DNA of 64,000 bases from Jiella endophytica (GCF_004519335.1 NZ_SOZD01000008.1:1-64000); one strand, 5' to 3'; numbered from the stretch's first letter, positions 8,737 through 18,374 are shown. The notes: generated by a model not told the origin, from the sequence alone. A program made the numbers and translations.

Positions 8737-9323
8737 TCTGCGGCCCAATCTCTTTCATCCCATATGCGGTCCGGCAACCGGCCGGTGTCTCCAGACGCAC
8801 AATGCACGTCCAGGTGGTTTTCACGGTGGGTGCGCGCAAACGTCGCGCCCTCAACTCTCCCAGCTACGCTGCGACTAATTGCGCAGATGCGTCAGACGTG
8901 AACTAAATTTTTTTTGATCGCCATCATCTTTTCATAAAACAGTTTCGCGGCGCTGATCGGAAGCGTTGAAAACATTGAGGCATCAGCGAACTCTACGAAA
9001 AACATCAGGTTTTATTGTGGAGGTCACTGGCGACGGCACAGTAGATCTGCCGCCGCGCGAATTTGCCCGAAACGCATGATTTCACGGGCTGTTAGCCGTC
9101 GCCGGGAAAGCCCTTTCGCCAGTCCTGTCCGAATTGGTCAGCCCTGGCACTGATGATCGTCGCGGGCGATCACTTCAGTTGAAGATGGTGGTTGACTTAC
9201 GACCCGATTTATTTTTCCGGCTATCGAGGAAGCCGGCTCCTCGGCCCGGCACTGCGACACGTCACCGCAGCTTTCGGCACCTTTCCCGGGCGTTTGAGGC
9301 GAATCAACGGCGACAGGGCCGGC
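8737..9323. other. Long actS-actR intergenic region
   Basis: 587 nt. Contains an AT-rich stretch around 8905-9020 with a run of eight T, which probably holds the actR promoter on the minus strand. No senC-like gene, often found with regB/regA, is present here. No intact ORF is supported. Confidence 0.45.
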
Positions 9324-10658
9324 TCACCCCGAAGACATGCTCGCCGAATAGACCGGACGCGGCCAGACGACAGCGGCGATCGCACCCTTCTTCGGCCGGT
9401 TGGCGATTTTTACCGTCGCGCCGGAGCGCTGCAGCAGCGTCATGGCGATGAACAGGCCGAGGCCGAGCCCGCCGGCATTGCGGTGGTCGCGATAGTCGCG
9501 CCTCGGCATGTAGGGATCGCCGATCCGGCTGAGCTGCGCCGGCGGAAATCCCGGCCCGTCGTCGAGCACCTCGACCCAGACGGTGGTGTTCGTCCAGCCG
9601 GTACGGATCAGCACCGCCGACTGGGCGAAATCGACCGCATTCTCGACGATGTTGCCGATACCGTAGATCACCGCGGCATTGCGCCTCGCCATCGGCTCCT
9701 CGCCCTCCCGCTCGACCACCTCGACATCCAGTTCGACGCCGAAATTGCGGTGCGGCTCGGCCACCTCGTCGATCAGGGCGAGCAGCGAGAGATTGGCGAG
9801 ATGGGTCTCATTGGTGGCGGAAAGCGACGTCAGCCGCCGCAGGATCAGCCGGCAGCGCTCCGACTGTTCGACGAGGAGCGTGATGTCGTCGGGGGTCGGC
9901 TGGTCCTTGGGCAGCGAGCGCTTCATCTCCTTGGCGACGAGGGCGATGGTCGAGAGCGGTGTGCCGAGTTCGTGAGCCGCCGCGGCCGCGAGGCCATCGA
10001 GGGCGGAGAGATGCTGCTCGCGCTGCAGCACCAGCTCCGTCGCCGAAAGCGCATCGGCGAGCGCGCGGGATTCCGCCGCGATACGGTAGAGATAGACCGC
10101 CGCAAACAGCAGCGTCGTGACGATCGCGAACCACAGGGCAGCGACGTAGCCGCCGGGAAGCATCACGCCGCCGACCTCCGACCAGGGCAGCGGCAGATGG
10201 ACGACCGCGAGGAGGGTCGTCGCCGCCACGGCGAAGCTGGTGATCGCGATGACCGTCAGCGGCGGCTGCGTGGCGGGCGCGATCAGCGCCGGCACGATCA
10301 GGAAGACGATGAAGGGGTTCTGGATGCCGCCGGTCAGCATCAGGAGGCCGGTCGGCTGGAGAATGTCGAAAGTCAGGACCGCGAGGGCGGCCGTCGAGGA
10401 CAACCGGAAACTGCCGGAATAGCGGCTGGCGAGATAGAGGTTCAGCCCCGCGGATGTCGCGATCAGCGCAAAGCAGGGCAGGACGGGAAAGCTCCAGCCG
10501 AGACCCCAGGCGACCGCAATGCAGGTGGTGACCTGACCGGCGACCGAGAGCCAGCGCAGCCGCACCAGCGTCGCCAGTCTCAGCCGCTGGCTCTCCCGCA
10601 TGCTGCTGGGAAATTCCAGCGCATGATGCTGGCGGGTCTCGGGGCTTGCTTCGTTCAT
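9324..10658 (-). CDS. actS: Sensor histidine kinase ActS (RegB/PrrB family)
   Basis: 444 aa. Six-helix membrane region (about residues 30-200) followed by a kinase domain. It carries the RegB-type loop GGIQNPF implicated in ubiquinone sensing, the H-box AAAHELGTPLSTI with the phosphorylated His, the N-box ENAVDFA, and the G-boxes DDGPGF and GGLGLGLFIA. Known family role: redox-responsive phosphorylation of ActR/RegA. It lies directly upstream of actR on the same strand; hrpB is nearby on the other side of a yciF-like gene, a neighbourhood also known in rhizobia. Confidence 0.93.
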   Translation of the reverse strand: MNEASPETRQHHALEFPSSMRESQRLRLATLVRLRWLSVAGQVTTCIAVAWGLGWSFPVLPCFALIATSAGLNLYLASRYSGSFRLSSTAALAVLTFDILQPTGLLMLTGGIQNPFIVFLIVPALIAPATQPPLTVIAITSFAVAATTLLAVVHLPLPWSEVGGVMLPGGYVAALWFAIVTTLLFAAVYLYRIAAESRALADALSATELVLQREQHLSALDGLAAAAAHELGTPLSTIALVAKEMKRSLPKDQPTPDDITLLVEQSERCRLILRRLTSLSATNETHLANLSLLALIDEVAEPHRNFGVELDVEVVEREGEEPMARRNAAVIYGIGNIVENAVDFAQSAVLIRTGWTNTTVWVEVLDDGPGFPPAQLSRIGDPYMPRRDYRDHRNAGGLGLGLFIAMTLLQRSGATVKIANRPKKGAIAAVVWPRPVYSASMSSG

Positions 10659-10933
10659 GTCGTCCAGTCCGCAATGAAGTTCAGTGCACCATTATAAGGC
10701 GCTGGTCGGCGATGAACGCCCCCCGGGTTGTTCGCCAAGCGCGCCCGACCGTCCTGCGCCATCGCCCGGCAAGATTGCTAGCCAGCCAAGAAACCAGCGC
10801 CGCCATGGGGGAACGCCGGGCCGCTCAAGGCGATTTACCGACCAACCTGCGGGACAGGGCGGCGAGCATTTCGCCGCCGAGGCAGCATCCAGCGCCTCGA
10901 GGACCCGCGAACCCCAACCTGAAGGAGACGGCC

Positions 10934-11428
10934 ATGGCTATCGCCAATCTCAAGGACATCTATATCGACCAGCTGCAGGACATCTTCAGTGCCAACACCC
11001 AGTCGGAAAAGGTGACGCGGGAGCTCGCCGAGGCGGCCAGCCATCCGGAGCTGAAGCGCGCGCTCACGGCCGGCGTCGAAGGCATCGAGGAAGGCCGCCG
11101 GACGCTCTCCGAGATCATCAAGTCGCACGGCGCCGATCCGACCGGCGAGTTCTGCAAGGGCATGGAGGGCCTCGTCAAGGAGGCCCGCTCCCACGGGCTC
11201 GACGAGGACATCACCGACGCCGATGCCCGCGACGCGATGATCATCACCCAGTATCAGCGCATGGCGCATTACGGCATCGCCGGCTATGGCTGTCTCGCCG
11301 CCTTCGCCAAGCGCCTCGGCCTCAGCGAGGATGCCCACAAACTGCAGAAATGCCTCGATGCGACCGAGCACGGCGATCGCACGATGACCGAGATCGCCGT
11401 CGGCGGCATCAACAAGGCCGCAGCCTGA
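10934..11428 (+). CDS. YciF/YciE ferroxidase-like protein (DUF892)
   Basis: 164 aa four-helix ferritin-like protein of the DUF892 family: LKDIYIDQLQDIF at the start, then HPELKRAL, HGLDEDITDADARDAMII and HYGIAGYGCL, which hold the acidic/His residues of the putative di-iron site. Family members are stress-induced and often belong to the general stress regulon. The start at 10934 follows GAAGGAGACGGCC. A weak EcfG-like promoter (GGAAC at 10810, 16-nt spacer, CGAT) precedes it, but the -10 is imperfect. Confidence 0.85.
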   Translation: MAIANLKDIYIDQLQDIFSANTQSEKVTRELAEAASHPELKRALTAGVEGIEEGRRTLSEIIKSHGADPTGEFCKGMEGLVKEARSHGLDEDITDADARDAMIITQYQRMAHYGIAGYGCLAAFAKRLGLSEDAHKLQKCLDATEHGDRTMTEIAVGGINKAAA

Positions 11429-11478
11429 GGCGCTTCGCCGGCGCTCTCCTGCGGCGGCGTTTCAGATGAGCGAGACGG

Positions 11479-13977
11479 TCAACGGCGCGGCTTTGCCCGC
11501 GCCGTTGCCTTTGCGACGGCCGGATCCTCCGGCCATTCGTGCTTCGGATAGCGGCCGCGCAGATCGGCCCGCACGTCCCGCCAGGAGCCCTGCCAGAAGC
11601 CGGGAAGGTCCCGGGTGATCTGGATCGGCCGATGCGCCGGCGACAGCAGTTCCAACGTCAGCGGCAGGCGTCCGTCGGCAAGCGTCGGGTGGGTCGAAAG
11701 CCCGAACAGTTCCTGGACGCGGATCGACAGGACGGGCTGGTCGATCTCGTAGCGGATCGGCACCCGAGAGCCGGACGGCGCATCGAAGTGGCTCGGTGCA
11801 AGCATCTCCAGCCGTCCCATGAACTCCGGCGGGATCAGCCCTTCGAGCGCTGCGACGATCCGGCCGGGCGTCAGGTCTTCGAAACTCGCGGCGCCCGGAC
11901 AATAGGGCAGCAGCCAGGCTTCGGCGTTGTCTCCGAGCGCTGCGTCGGAGAGGTCCGGCCATGGCGGCCCATAGGCTTTCGCGAGAAAGCGCAGTCGCGC
12001 CAGGAGCCGCTCGCCCTCCTTGCCGAGATCGAGCCGCGACAGGCCCAGCCGGGCGATACCGCCGGCGAGCGCCGACGCAACCCTGTCGTCGTTCGGCAAC
12101 CGCATCGGGACGCTGTCGAGCGTTGCCTTGCCGAACCGCCGCACCCCAAACGCCCGCACCGCCCTCGCCTCGGCGACGAATTCGACGATCTCTTCCTCGC
12201 CGGCGCGGGCCGCGACGAGACGGTCGAGCGCCGGTTTCTCCAAAACTGCGGCGGAAACGATCGTGCCGCCCGAAGCAGGCCCCTGCATCTCCGCGACCAC
12301 CAGCGCCCGTTCCCGCGCAAGGGCATTTGCCGCATCCAGCATCCCGCCGCGGCCATTGGCGAGGGTAAAGCGGCCCTTCGCCCCATGCTGCAGCGCGACG
12401 CGATCAGGATAGCCGAGTGCCAGGATCGCGCCGACATCGCCGTCGGTCTTCCATGCCGCCTCCGTGACCCTGGCATCGCGCAAACCGCCCTCCCCCGTAC
12501 CGGCGATGCGCCGCGCCAGGCCGAGCGCCGCCTTTGAGCGCGGGTCGCGCGAGCTGCGGAACCGGCCGAGCCTTGCGGAAAGATCGACGTCGTTGCCGCC
12601 AAGGCCCCGCTCGGTAAGGAGCACGGCAAGCTCCGCCGCCGTCTGCCTGTCCTCGGGATCGGCCGCCGCGACCATGTGAGCCAGCCGAGGCGGCAGCGGC
12701 AGCCGGCGCATCGCTTCGCCGGCAGCCGTCAGCCGGCCGTCTTCGTCGAGCGCGCCGAGATCGCTGAGAAGCTTTGCAGCTTCCCTGACGGCGGGCGCAG
12801 GTGGCGGATCGAGCAGCGACAGTTGCGCCGGGTCGCTGACGCCCCAGGCCGCGCAATCGAGCACAAGACTTGAAAGGTCGCTCGCCAGGATCTCCGGCTG
12901 GTCGAAGGCGTCGAGCGCGGCGGTCTGCTCGGCCCGCCAGAGGCGGATCGCAACACCGGGTGCCGTGCGCCCGGCGCGGCCGGCCCGCTGCTCCGCCGAA
13001 GCTTGCGACACCCTGACGGTCTCGAGCCGCGTCAGGCCGGTCTCGGGCTCGAAGGCCGGCCGCCGCTTCAGGCCGGAATCGACGACGACGCGCACGCCCT
13101 CGATGGTCAGGGAGGTCTCCGCGATATCCGTCGCAAGAACGATCTTGCGGGTGCCCGGCGGCGCGGGCCGGACGGCCCGGTCCTGCTCGCTCGCCTCCAA
13201 CGCGCCGTAGAGCGGCGCGAGATGGACGGTCTCGGGAAGCAGGGGCTCCAGCCGCTCGGCGACGCGGCGGATCTCCTTCTGTCCGGGCAGGAAGACGAGG
13301 ATGCTGCCCGTCTCGTCGCCGAGTGCGGCGCGCACGGCCGACAGCACCGCATCCTCGATCGTCATCGTGCCCGGCCGGTCGCGATGCTCGATCCGCACCG
13401 GAAAGGCCCTTCCCTGGCTTTCCACCACCGGCGCATCGCCGAGCAGCCTGGCCACCCGGGCGCCGTCGAGCGTCGCCGACATGACCAGGAGCTTCAGATC
13501 CTCGCGCAGCCCGGTCGCAACGTCGATCGCCAGTGCCAGGCCGAAATCGGCGTCGAGAGAGCGCTCGTGGAACTCGTCGAACAGCACGGCGTCGATGCCG
13601 GCAAGCTCGGGATCGTCGAGAACCATGCGGGCGAAGACGCCCTCGGTGACGACCTCGATCCGGGTCTTGCGGGAGATCTTCGTGTCGAGGCGCATGCGCC
13701 AGCCGACCGTCTCGCCGACCTCCTCGCCGAGCAGCGAGGCCATGCGCCTGGCGGCCGCCCGTGCGGCGAGCCGGCGCGGCTCGATCAGCACGATGCGCCC
13801 GGCAAGCCCCGAGCGCAGCAGATGGATCGGCACCAGCGTCGTCTTGCCGGCGCCGGGCGGTGCGACCAGGACGGCGCTGCCGTGACGCGCAAGGGCGTCG
13901 GAAAGCTCGCCAAGAACCTCGACGACCGGCAGGCCCCGCGCGTCCCCGGGCAGTTCATGCACCCAGCCGGCGCTCAT
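11479..13977 (-). CDS. hrpB: ATP-dependent helicase HrpB
   Basis: 832 aa, the usual length for HrpB. DEAH-box superfamily 2 helicase: Walker A APPGAGKTTL (about residues 39-48), EPRRLAARAAARRMA (motif Ia), FDEFHERSLD (DEFH motif II), VMSATLDG (motif III), and QRAGRAGRTAPG (motif VI), then the HrpB-specific C-terminal domain ending in a Lys/Arg-rich tail (HEWPEDPAVAKATARAKPRR). Role in RNA metabolism is poorly defined. The stop codon lies close to the convergent yciF-like gene; the start at 13977 overlaps the end of the ABC transporter ATPase gene by four bases. Confidence 0.95.
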   Translation of the reverse strand: MSAGWVHELPGDARGLPVVEVLGELSDALARHGSAVLVAPPGAGKTTLVPIHLLRSGLAGRIVLIEPRRLAARAAARRMASLLGEEVGETVGWRMRLDTKISRKTRIEVVTEGVFARMVLDDPELAGIDAVLFDEFHERSLDADFGLALAIDVATGLREDLKLLVMSATLDGARVARLLGDAPVVESQGRAFPVRIEHRDRPGTMTIEDAVLSAVRAALGDETGSILVFLPGQKEIRRVAERLEPLLPETVHLAPLYGALEASEQDRAVRPAPPGTRKIVLATDIAETSLTIEGVRVVVDSGLKRRPAFEPETGLTRLETVRVSQASAEQRAGRAGRTAPGVAIRLWRAEQTAALDAFDQPEILASDLSSLVLDCAAWGVSDPAQLSLLDPPPAPAVREAAKLLSDLGALDEDGRLTAAGEAMRRLPLPPRLAHMVAAADPEDRQTAAELAVLLTERGLGGNDVDLSARLGRFRSSRDPRSKAALGLARRIAGTGEGGLRDARVTEAAWKTDGDVGAILALGYPDRVALQHGAKGRFTLANGRGGMLDAANALARERALVVAEMQGPASGGTIVSAAVLEKPALDRLVAARAGEEEIVEFVAEARAVRAFGVRRFGKATLDSVPMRLPNDDRVASALAGGIARLGLSRLDLGKEGERLLARLRFLAKAYGPPWPDLSDAALGDNAEAWLLPYCPGAASFEDLTPGRIVAALEGLIPPEFMGRLEMLAPSHFDAPSGSRVPIRYEIDQPVLSIRVQELFGLSTHPTLADGRLPLTLELLSPAHRPIQITRDLPGFWQGSWRDVRADLRGRYPKHEWPEDPAVAKATARAKPRR
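11480..11512 (+). terminator. Possible terminator after the yciF-like gene
   Basis: CAACGGCGCG and CGCGCCGTTG form a 10-bp perfect stem with a short loop, followed by CCTTTGC. The hairpin overlaps the 3' end of hrpB on the other strand. The T tract is poor, so activity is uncertain. Confidence 0.35.
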
Positions 13978-14711
13978 GGGGCGGTCGCCGCCGTCGGCGC
14001 TCCGACAGTTTCACCCTCGCCGGCTTCCGCCTCGCCGATCACCACCAGATCGCCGCCGGCTGCGGCAGCGTCGGCGGGGTCGTGGGTCACCAGGATCGCC
14101 GGGATGTTCCGTTCGCGAATGCGGGCGAAAACGAGGTCGCGGGTCGCGGCGCGCAAAGCCTGGTCGAGCCGGGAAAAGGGCTCGTCGAGAAGCAGCGCCC
14201 GCGGTTCGGCGAGGAGCGTGCGGGCCAGCGCCACCCGCGCCGCCTGACCGCCGGAGAGGGTCGCCGGATCACGGGAGAACAGGCCCGCGAGCCCGACTTC
14301 GGCGAGCATCGCCTCCGCCGCCGCCTGTCGCGCGTTGCCGCCGCGAATCCCGGGCGGCAGGGCGAAGAGAAGATTCTCGCCGACCGACATGTGCGGGAAG
14401 AGCAGCGCATCCTGAAACACCAGCCCAAGATGCCGGCGCTGTGGCGCCAACTTGGTCAGATCGGTGCCGTTGAGGGCGATCCGGCCGCGGGCGGTGAAGG
14501 CCGGATCGAGAAACCCGGCGACGAAGGCAAAGAGTGTCGACTTGCCGGAACCCGACGGTCCCATCACGGTCAGCGTCTCGCCCGGGGCGACGACGCGATC
14601 GAGAGAGAGCAGCCGCCGGCCGGCGAGCGATATCTCGACACCCTGGAACGTCAGCCCGTCGACCGGGCCGGTCGGGGCGCTGCCGGGCGGATTTGCCATC
14701 GGACGGTTCAT
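13974..14711 (-). CDS. ABC transporter ATP-binding protein (YnjD-like)
   Basis: 245 aa. Canonical importer ATPase: Walker A GPSGSGKSTL, Q-loop LVFQDALLF, signature LSGGQAARVALARTLL, Walker B ALLLDEPFS and the switch His in ILVTHDPAD. The ATG at 14711 overlaps the permease stop as ATGA, indicating translational coupling; Met5 (14699) is an alternative. With the permease and the binding protein it makes a YnjBCD-type importer. Some relatives are annotated as thiamine transport, but no substrate can be read from this sequence. Confidence 0.88.
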   Translation of the reverse strand: MNRPMANPPGSAPTGPVDGLTFQGVEISLAGRRLLSLDRVVAPGETLTVMGPSGSGKSTLFAFVAGFLDPAFTARGRIALNGTDLTKLAPQRRHLGLVFQDALLFPHMSVGENLLFALPPGIRGGNARQAAAEAMLAEVGLAGLFSRDPATLSGGQAARVALARTLLAEPRALLLDEPFSRLDQALRAATRDLVFARIRERNIPAILVTHDPADAAAAGGDLVVIGEAEAGEGETVGAPTAATAP

Positions 14712-16432
14712 CCGCGCTTCATCGCCAATCGCCCGCCCGAGAGCAAGCGCGGCAACGTGCCCGAGAGAATGAAGGCAAGGAAGGGGAGCAGCGTCTGCAG
14801 CAGCGCATAGGCGCCGATAACCCGCCGGTTGCCGCCTGAGGAGAGCGCCACCGCCTCGGTGGTGATGGTGGTGAGCCGCCCTGCGCCGATCAGCAGCGTC
14901 GGCAGATATTGCCCGACCGATGTCGCAAAGCCGATGGCGAGCGCCGTCAGCACCGCATGGGTGAGAATCGGCAGGCGGATGCGGAACAACGTCGTGACCG
15001 CGCCGTGGCCGAGGCTGGCGGAGACCTGTTCGTAGCGCGGATCGACGGCGAACCAGGGATCGGCGAGCGCCAGCGCCACATAGGGCGCGACGAAGACCAG
15101 ATGGACGGCGGCCAGAAGCGGGATCGACGGCTCCAGGCCGGCCGCGAGGATCGCAACTTCCAGGCCGAAGACGAAAGCGATCTGCGGCACCAGCAGCGGC
15201 AGATAGATCAGCGCCGCGACGGCCGGCGTCAGCCGGACCACCCGCCCCGCCGAGGCGCGGAACTGCCGGCGCCGGGCTTCGAGAAGGACGATCACCAGAA
15301 AAAGCGCCACACTCGCCGATAGGATCGCGACGAGAAAGGTGTTGGCGAGCGGACCGCCGGCGCCGGCGAGCGAGCGGCTCCATGTGGCGAGGCTGAGGCT
15401 CGGCGGCAGGATCGCCGGATACGCCCAGAAGCCCGCGATCGACCAGACGGACAGCCAGACGAGACCGAAGAAGACGGCCCCGCCGGCGAGGATGACCGGC
15501 ATCGCCGCCACCGGCCGCAACGCCCCGTCCCGGCCGAAGCGTCTGCCGCCCGTGGTGATCCGTCGGCCGATCGCGGCCGCGATGCGCTCGCCCGCGAACC
15601 ATGTGCCGAGCACCGCCGCCGTGACGGCGAGCTGCAGAAGTGCGCCGGCGGAGGCGACGAAGCGCCGCGAAAGGTCGGGATCGTTCATCCAGGCGACGAG
15701 CCGCACCGCCAGCGGCGCCGGCGTCGAAGGCCCGAGGATCAGCGCGACGTCGACCACGCCAGAGGCATAGGCCGCGACCGCCAGCACCGGCAGGCGAATC
15801 TGCCGGTAGACGCCAGGCCAGACGGTGAGCAGGAAACCCGCCATCCGGCCGTAGCCGAGCGAGGCCGCGAGCCGCAGGCGCCGGTCGGGGTCGGCCTGCG
15901 GCAGCGCGGCGAAAGCGACGAGGAGCAGGAAGGGCATCTCCTTGGCGACGAGCGCCGCCATCATCGACAGGCCGAGCGGATCGCCGATGATGAGGAGATC
16001 CGGCGGACGGGTGATGCCGAGCGGCCAGGCGAGGAGCCGGAAGATCAGGCCGGAGGGCGCAATCAGGAAGGCAAGGCCGAAGGCCGCCGCGGCGTGCGGC
16101 ACCGCGAGCAGCGGCGCCAGCGCCTGCCGCATCACCCGGACCGCGGTGGTGCCATGATAGGCTGCGAGGAGCAGCGCGACGCCGAGGGTCGCGATCGCCG
16201 TGGTCACAAGGCCGCTGGCGAGCGAAAGCAGCGCAGAGACCATCAGACCCGGCGTCGCCAGGAGCTGGCGGAAGGGATCGAGCGAGAAGTCATCGCCGCC
16301 GAGCGCTGGCAGGTAGCCGAAGGCCGGCAGGAGAACGCCGACAAGCCCGATGGCTACCGGCAGAGCCAGGATCAGGGGAACGGCGACGGCGGCGACTGAT
16401 CGAGAACGACGCACCGGCAGGTCATCAGCCAT
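14708..16432 (-). CDS. ABC transporter permease, fused double domain (YnjC-like)
   Basis: 574 aa, about twelve membrane spans in two homologous halves. Each half has a binding-protein-dependent permease EAA-like loop (RLRLAASLGYGRMAGFLL in the first, YEQVSASLGHGAVTTLFRI in the second). The fused arrangement matches YnjC and the iron/thiamine permease families. The start at 16432 is an ATG; a TTG seven codons earlier (16453) is possible. Neither has a strong ribosome binding site, which may reflect the toxin-antitoxin pair now lying between this gene and its upstream partner. Confidence 0.85.
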   Translation of the reverse strand: MADDLPVRRSRSVAAVAVPLILALPVAIGLVGVLLPAFGYLPALGGDDFSLDPFRQLLATPGLMVSALLSLASGLVTTAIATLGVALLLAAYHGTTAVRVMRQALAPLLAVPHAAAAFGLAFLIAPSGLIFRLLAWPLGITRPPDLLIIGDPLGLSMMAALVAKEMPFLLLVAFAALPQADPDRRLRLAASLGYGRMAGFLLTVWPGVYRQIRLPVLAVAAYASGVVDVALILGPSTPAPLAVRLVAWMNDPDLSRRFVASAGALLQLAVTAAVLGTWFAGERIAAAIGRRITTGGRRFGRDGALRPVAAMPVILAGGAVFFGLVWLSVWSIAGFWAYPAILPPSLSLATWSRSLAGAGGPLANTFLVAILSASVALFLVIVLLEARRRQFRASAGRVVRLTPAVAALIYLPLLVPQIAFVFGLEVAILAAGLEPSIPLLAAVHLVFVAPYVALALADPWFAVDPRYEQVSASLGHGAVTTLFRIRLPILTHAVLTALAIGFATSVGQYLPTLLIGAGRLTTITTEAVALSSGGNRRVIGAYALLQTLLPFLAFILSGTLPRLLSGGRLAMKRG

Positions 16433-16468
16433 GACGGCATTGGCAACTGGCAATCACAGCCCGAACAT

Positions 16469-16819
16469 TCATGCCGCCTCTACGACGAAATCCACGTGGA
16501 TGGCGTCGTAAGGGAACACGACGCCAGCTTTGCTTCGCTCCAGGACACCGGCATGGATCAAGGCCGTAATGTCGCCGTGAACCGCTTTGACATCGCGTCC
16601 CACACGACGAGCGACCTCCCGCATCGCCATCGGTCCGGCTCCAGTCATCGCCCTGAGAATCTCCCAGCGCTTTGCCGTCAGGGTCTGCCAAAGAAGCTCC
16701 GGGGTCGCAAAGCTGATGTGATTGCCCTGAGGAATACCCGTGAATGCCTGCTCGACCCTTCTTCTGAAGTCTTCGTCCGAGGATACAGAGAGTTTCACGG
16801 TGTTCTTTGCATCAGCCAT
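16469..16819 (-). CDS. HTH antitoxin of a TumE/TumA-type module
   Basis: 116 aa. Winged-helix DNA-binding protein of the family annotated as HVO_A0114-like/TumA antitoxin: LLWQTLTAKRWEILRAMTG followed by the recognition region MREVARRVGRDVKAVHGDI and the wing LERSKAGVVFPYDAIHVDF. It starts inside the 3' end of the toxin gene (25-nt overlap), the usual toxin-first order of these modules. The start at 16819 is chosen because the longer frame (to 17020) is just the antisense of the toxin gene. The family usually autorepresses its operon. Confidence 0.75.
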   Translation of the reverse strand: MADAKNTVKLSVSSDEDFRRRVEQAFTGIPQGNHISFATPELLWQTLTAKRWEILRAMTGAGPMAMREVARRVGRDVKAVHGDITALIHAGVLERSKAGVVFPYDAIHVDFVVEAA

Positions 16820-17088
16820 TCTCGTACATCCCCAATGAAATCGTTCATCAGCTTCTCGATGGAGACGAAGCGATAGGGCAGTTCGACCGAGCCTCGATGC
16901 AGATGATCGCCCTTGCCCGCCTCGTTGTCGTAGCGAAAGACGCAGACATCGCCAGCCACAAGCGCCAGCGAGTATTTGAAGGCGTGGTCCGAAGCGCGAA
17001 CGGGCAACGGAACACGCCATACCTTTGCGTCGATGAAGGCATCCGGAGCGACCTGACGCCGCTCGCGTATCAGAAGTTCGGCCCTCAT
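16795..17088 (-). CDS. TumE-family toxin (DUF6516)
   Basis: 97 aa. Matches the small TumE-type toxin family: an N-terminal strand-rich part (ELLIRERRQV, VWRVPLPV, FKYSLALV) and the typical RYDNEAGKGDHLHRG segment with clustered Asp/His, then a C-terminal helix (MNDFIGDVREWL). Its partner antitoxin follows with overlap. The pair sits between the binding-protein and permease genes of an ABC operon, leaving gaps of 65 and 36 nt. Molecular target not established from the sequence. Confidence 0.72.
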   Translation of the reverse strand: MRAELLIRERRQVAPDAFIDAKVWRVPLPVRASDHAFKYSLALVAGDVCVFRYDNEAGKGDHLHRGSVELPYRFVSIEKLMNDFIGDVREWLMQRTP

Positions 17089-17153
17089 TTCACAGGAATG
17101 AAACCAGCGGCACCATGCGTTGTCAATTGCTCCAACACTGCATCACAATCACC

Positions 17154-18374
17154 TCACGTTCCGTAGCGCTTCTGCCACTCGGCCTCGATGTGCGTCATCC
17201 AGGTCGGATGCGGCTCGGCGAGCACCGGTCCGAGCTTCGCCGGCGGCAGGGTGGCGATGCCGCGGTCGATCTCGGCGAAAGCGTCGCGGTCCTCCGGGGC
17301 GAGCTTGTCCATGGCGAGCACGGTCGGGTCGCCCCAGTAACGCGGATCCTCCTTGCGAAGCTGGGCCTCTGGCGAGATCAGGAAGTTCGCGACCACCTTC
17401 GCCGCCGCCTTGGCCGAGGAGTTGTAGGGGACCGCGACGAAGTGGGTGTTGCCGAGGGTGCCCCCCGGAAACACGAAGGAGCGCACCGTATCCGGCAGTT
17501 CGCCGGCGGCGATGGCCGAGGAGGCCTCGGCCGGATTGAAGGCGAAGATGATGTCGAGCTCGCCGTCGGCGAGAAGCTGCTTCATCGCCGGATAGTTCTG
17601 CGGATGATCGCGGCCGGAGCGCCAGAGCACCGGCTGGATCTGGTCGAGCCAGTCCCACAGCGGTTTCGTCACCGTCGCGAAGCTCGCCTCGTCCACGGGC
17701 TTCTGCAGCGCATCCCTGTCGGCGACAGTCTCGACCAGCACCTGCTTGAGAAAACTCGAGCCGACGAAGTCCGGCGGCGTCGGATAGGAGAAGCGGCCGG
17801 GATGGGCCTTTGCCCAGTCCAGCAGTTCCACCGCCGATTTCGGCATGTCGTCGACCGACCCGGAGCGGGCGGTGTCGGAGAAGAACACCAGCTTGGCCCC
17901 GCCCCAGGGCGATTCCTGGCCCTCGGTCGGCAAAGTGAAGTCGACGGTCACGCTGGGATTGGCGATGTCGACATAGCGCCAGTTCGGCAGCGTCGTCGCA
18001 AACCCGTCGGCGAGCAGCCCCTGCTCCTGCATCGCGGCGAAATTCTCGCCATTGATCCAGATGAGATCGATCGAGCCGCCATCGTCCTTGCCGGCGGCCT
18101 TTTCGGCGACGACGGTCGAGACGGCGCTGGCGGTGTCGTCGAGCTTCACATGCTTCAGCGTGATGCCGAACCGCTCGCCGACCGTTTCGCCGACCCAGCC
18201 GATATAGTCGTTGATGTTCTGCGAGCCGCCCCAGGCGTCGAAATAGACGGTCTGGCCCTTGGCCTGGTCGAGCACCGTCTGCCAGCCTGCGGGCACAGCC
18301 TCCTCGGCCTTCGCAGCGCCCGTCAGCGTCAGCCCGGCTGCGACGACCATGGCAGCGATCCGCTTTTGAACCAT
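17154..18374 (-). CDS. ABC transporter substrate-binding protein (YnjB-like)
   Basis: 406 aa including a signal peptide (AAMVVAAGLTLTGAAKAEEA). Closely patterned on E. coli YnjB: GQTVYFDAWGGSQNINDYI, VAEKAAGKDDGGSIDLIWIN and GENFAAMQEQGLL. Periplasmic solute receptor for the permease and ATPase downstream. The start at 18374 has GAGGAGAGGAT directly upstream; the longer frame would bury the signal peptide. It is the promoter-proximal gene of the interrupted YnjBCD operon, divergent from an SDR gene. Confidence 0.88.
   Translation of the reverse strand: MVQKRIAAMVVAAGLTLTGAAKAEEAVPAGWQTVLDQAKGQTVYFDAWGGSQNINDYIGWVGETVGERFGITLKHVKLDDTASAVSTVVAEKAAGKDDGGSIDLIWINGENFAAMQEQGLLADGFATTLPNWRYVDIANPSVTVDFTLPTEGQESPWGGAKLVFFSDTARSGSVDDMPKSAVELLDWAKAHPGRFSYPTPPDFVGSSFLKQVLVETVADRDALQKPVDEASFATVTKPLWDWLDQIQPVLWRSGRDHPQNYPAMKQLLADGELDIIFAFNPAEASSAIAAGELPDTVRSFVFPGGTLGNTHFVAVPYNSSAKAAAKVVANFLISPEAQLRKEDPRYWGDPTVLAMDKLAPEDRDAFAEIDRGIATLPPAKLGPVLAEPHPTWMTHIEAEWQKRYGT

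Noticed and set aside
10810-10834. EcfG-type promoter (GGAAC-N16-CGAT) before the yciF-like gene
   Set aside because: The -10 should be CGTT; one base is wrong, so I only mention it in the gene entry.
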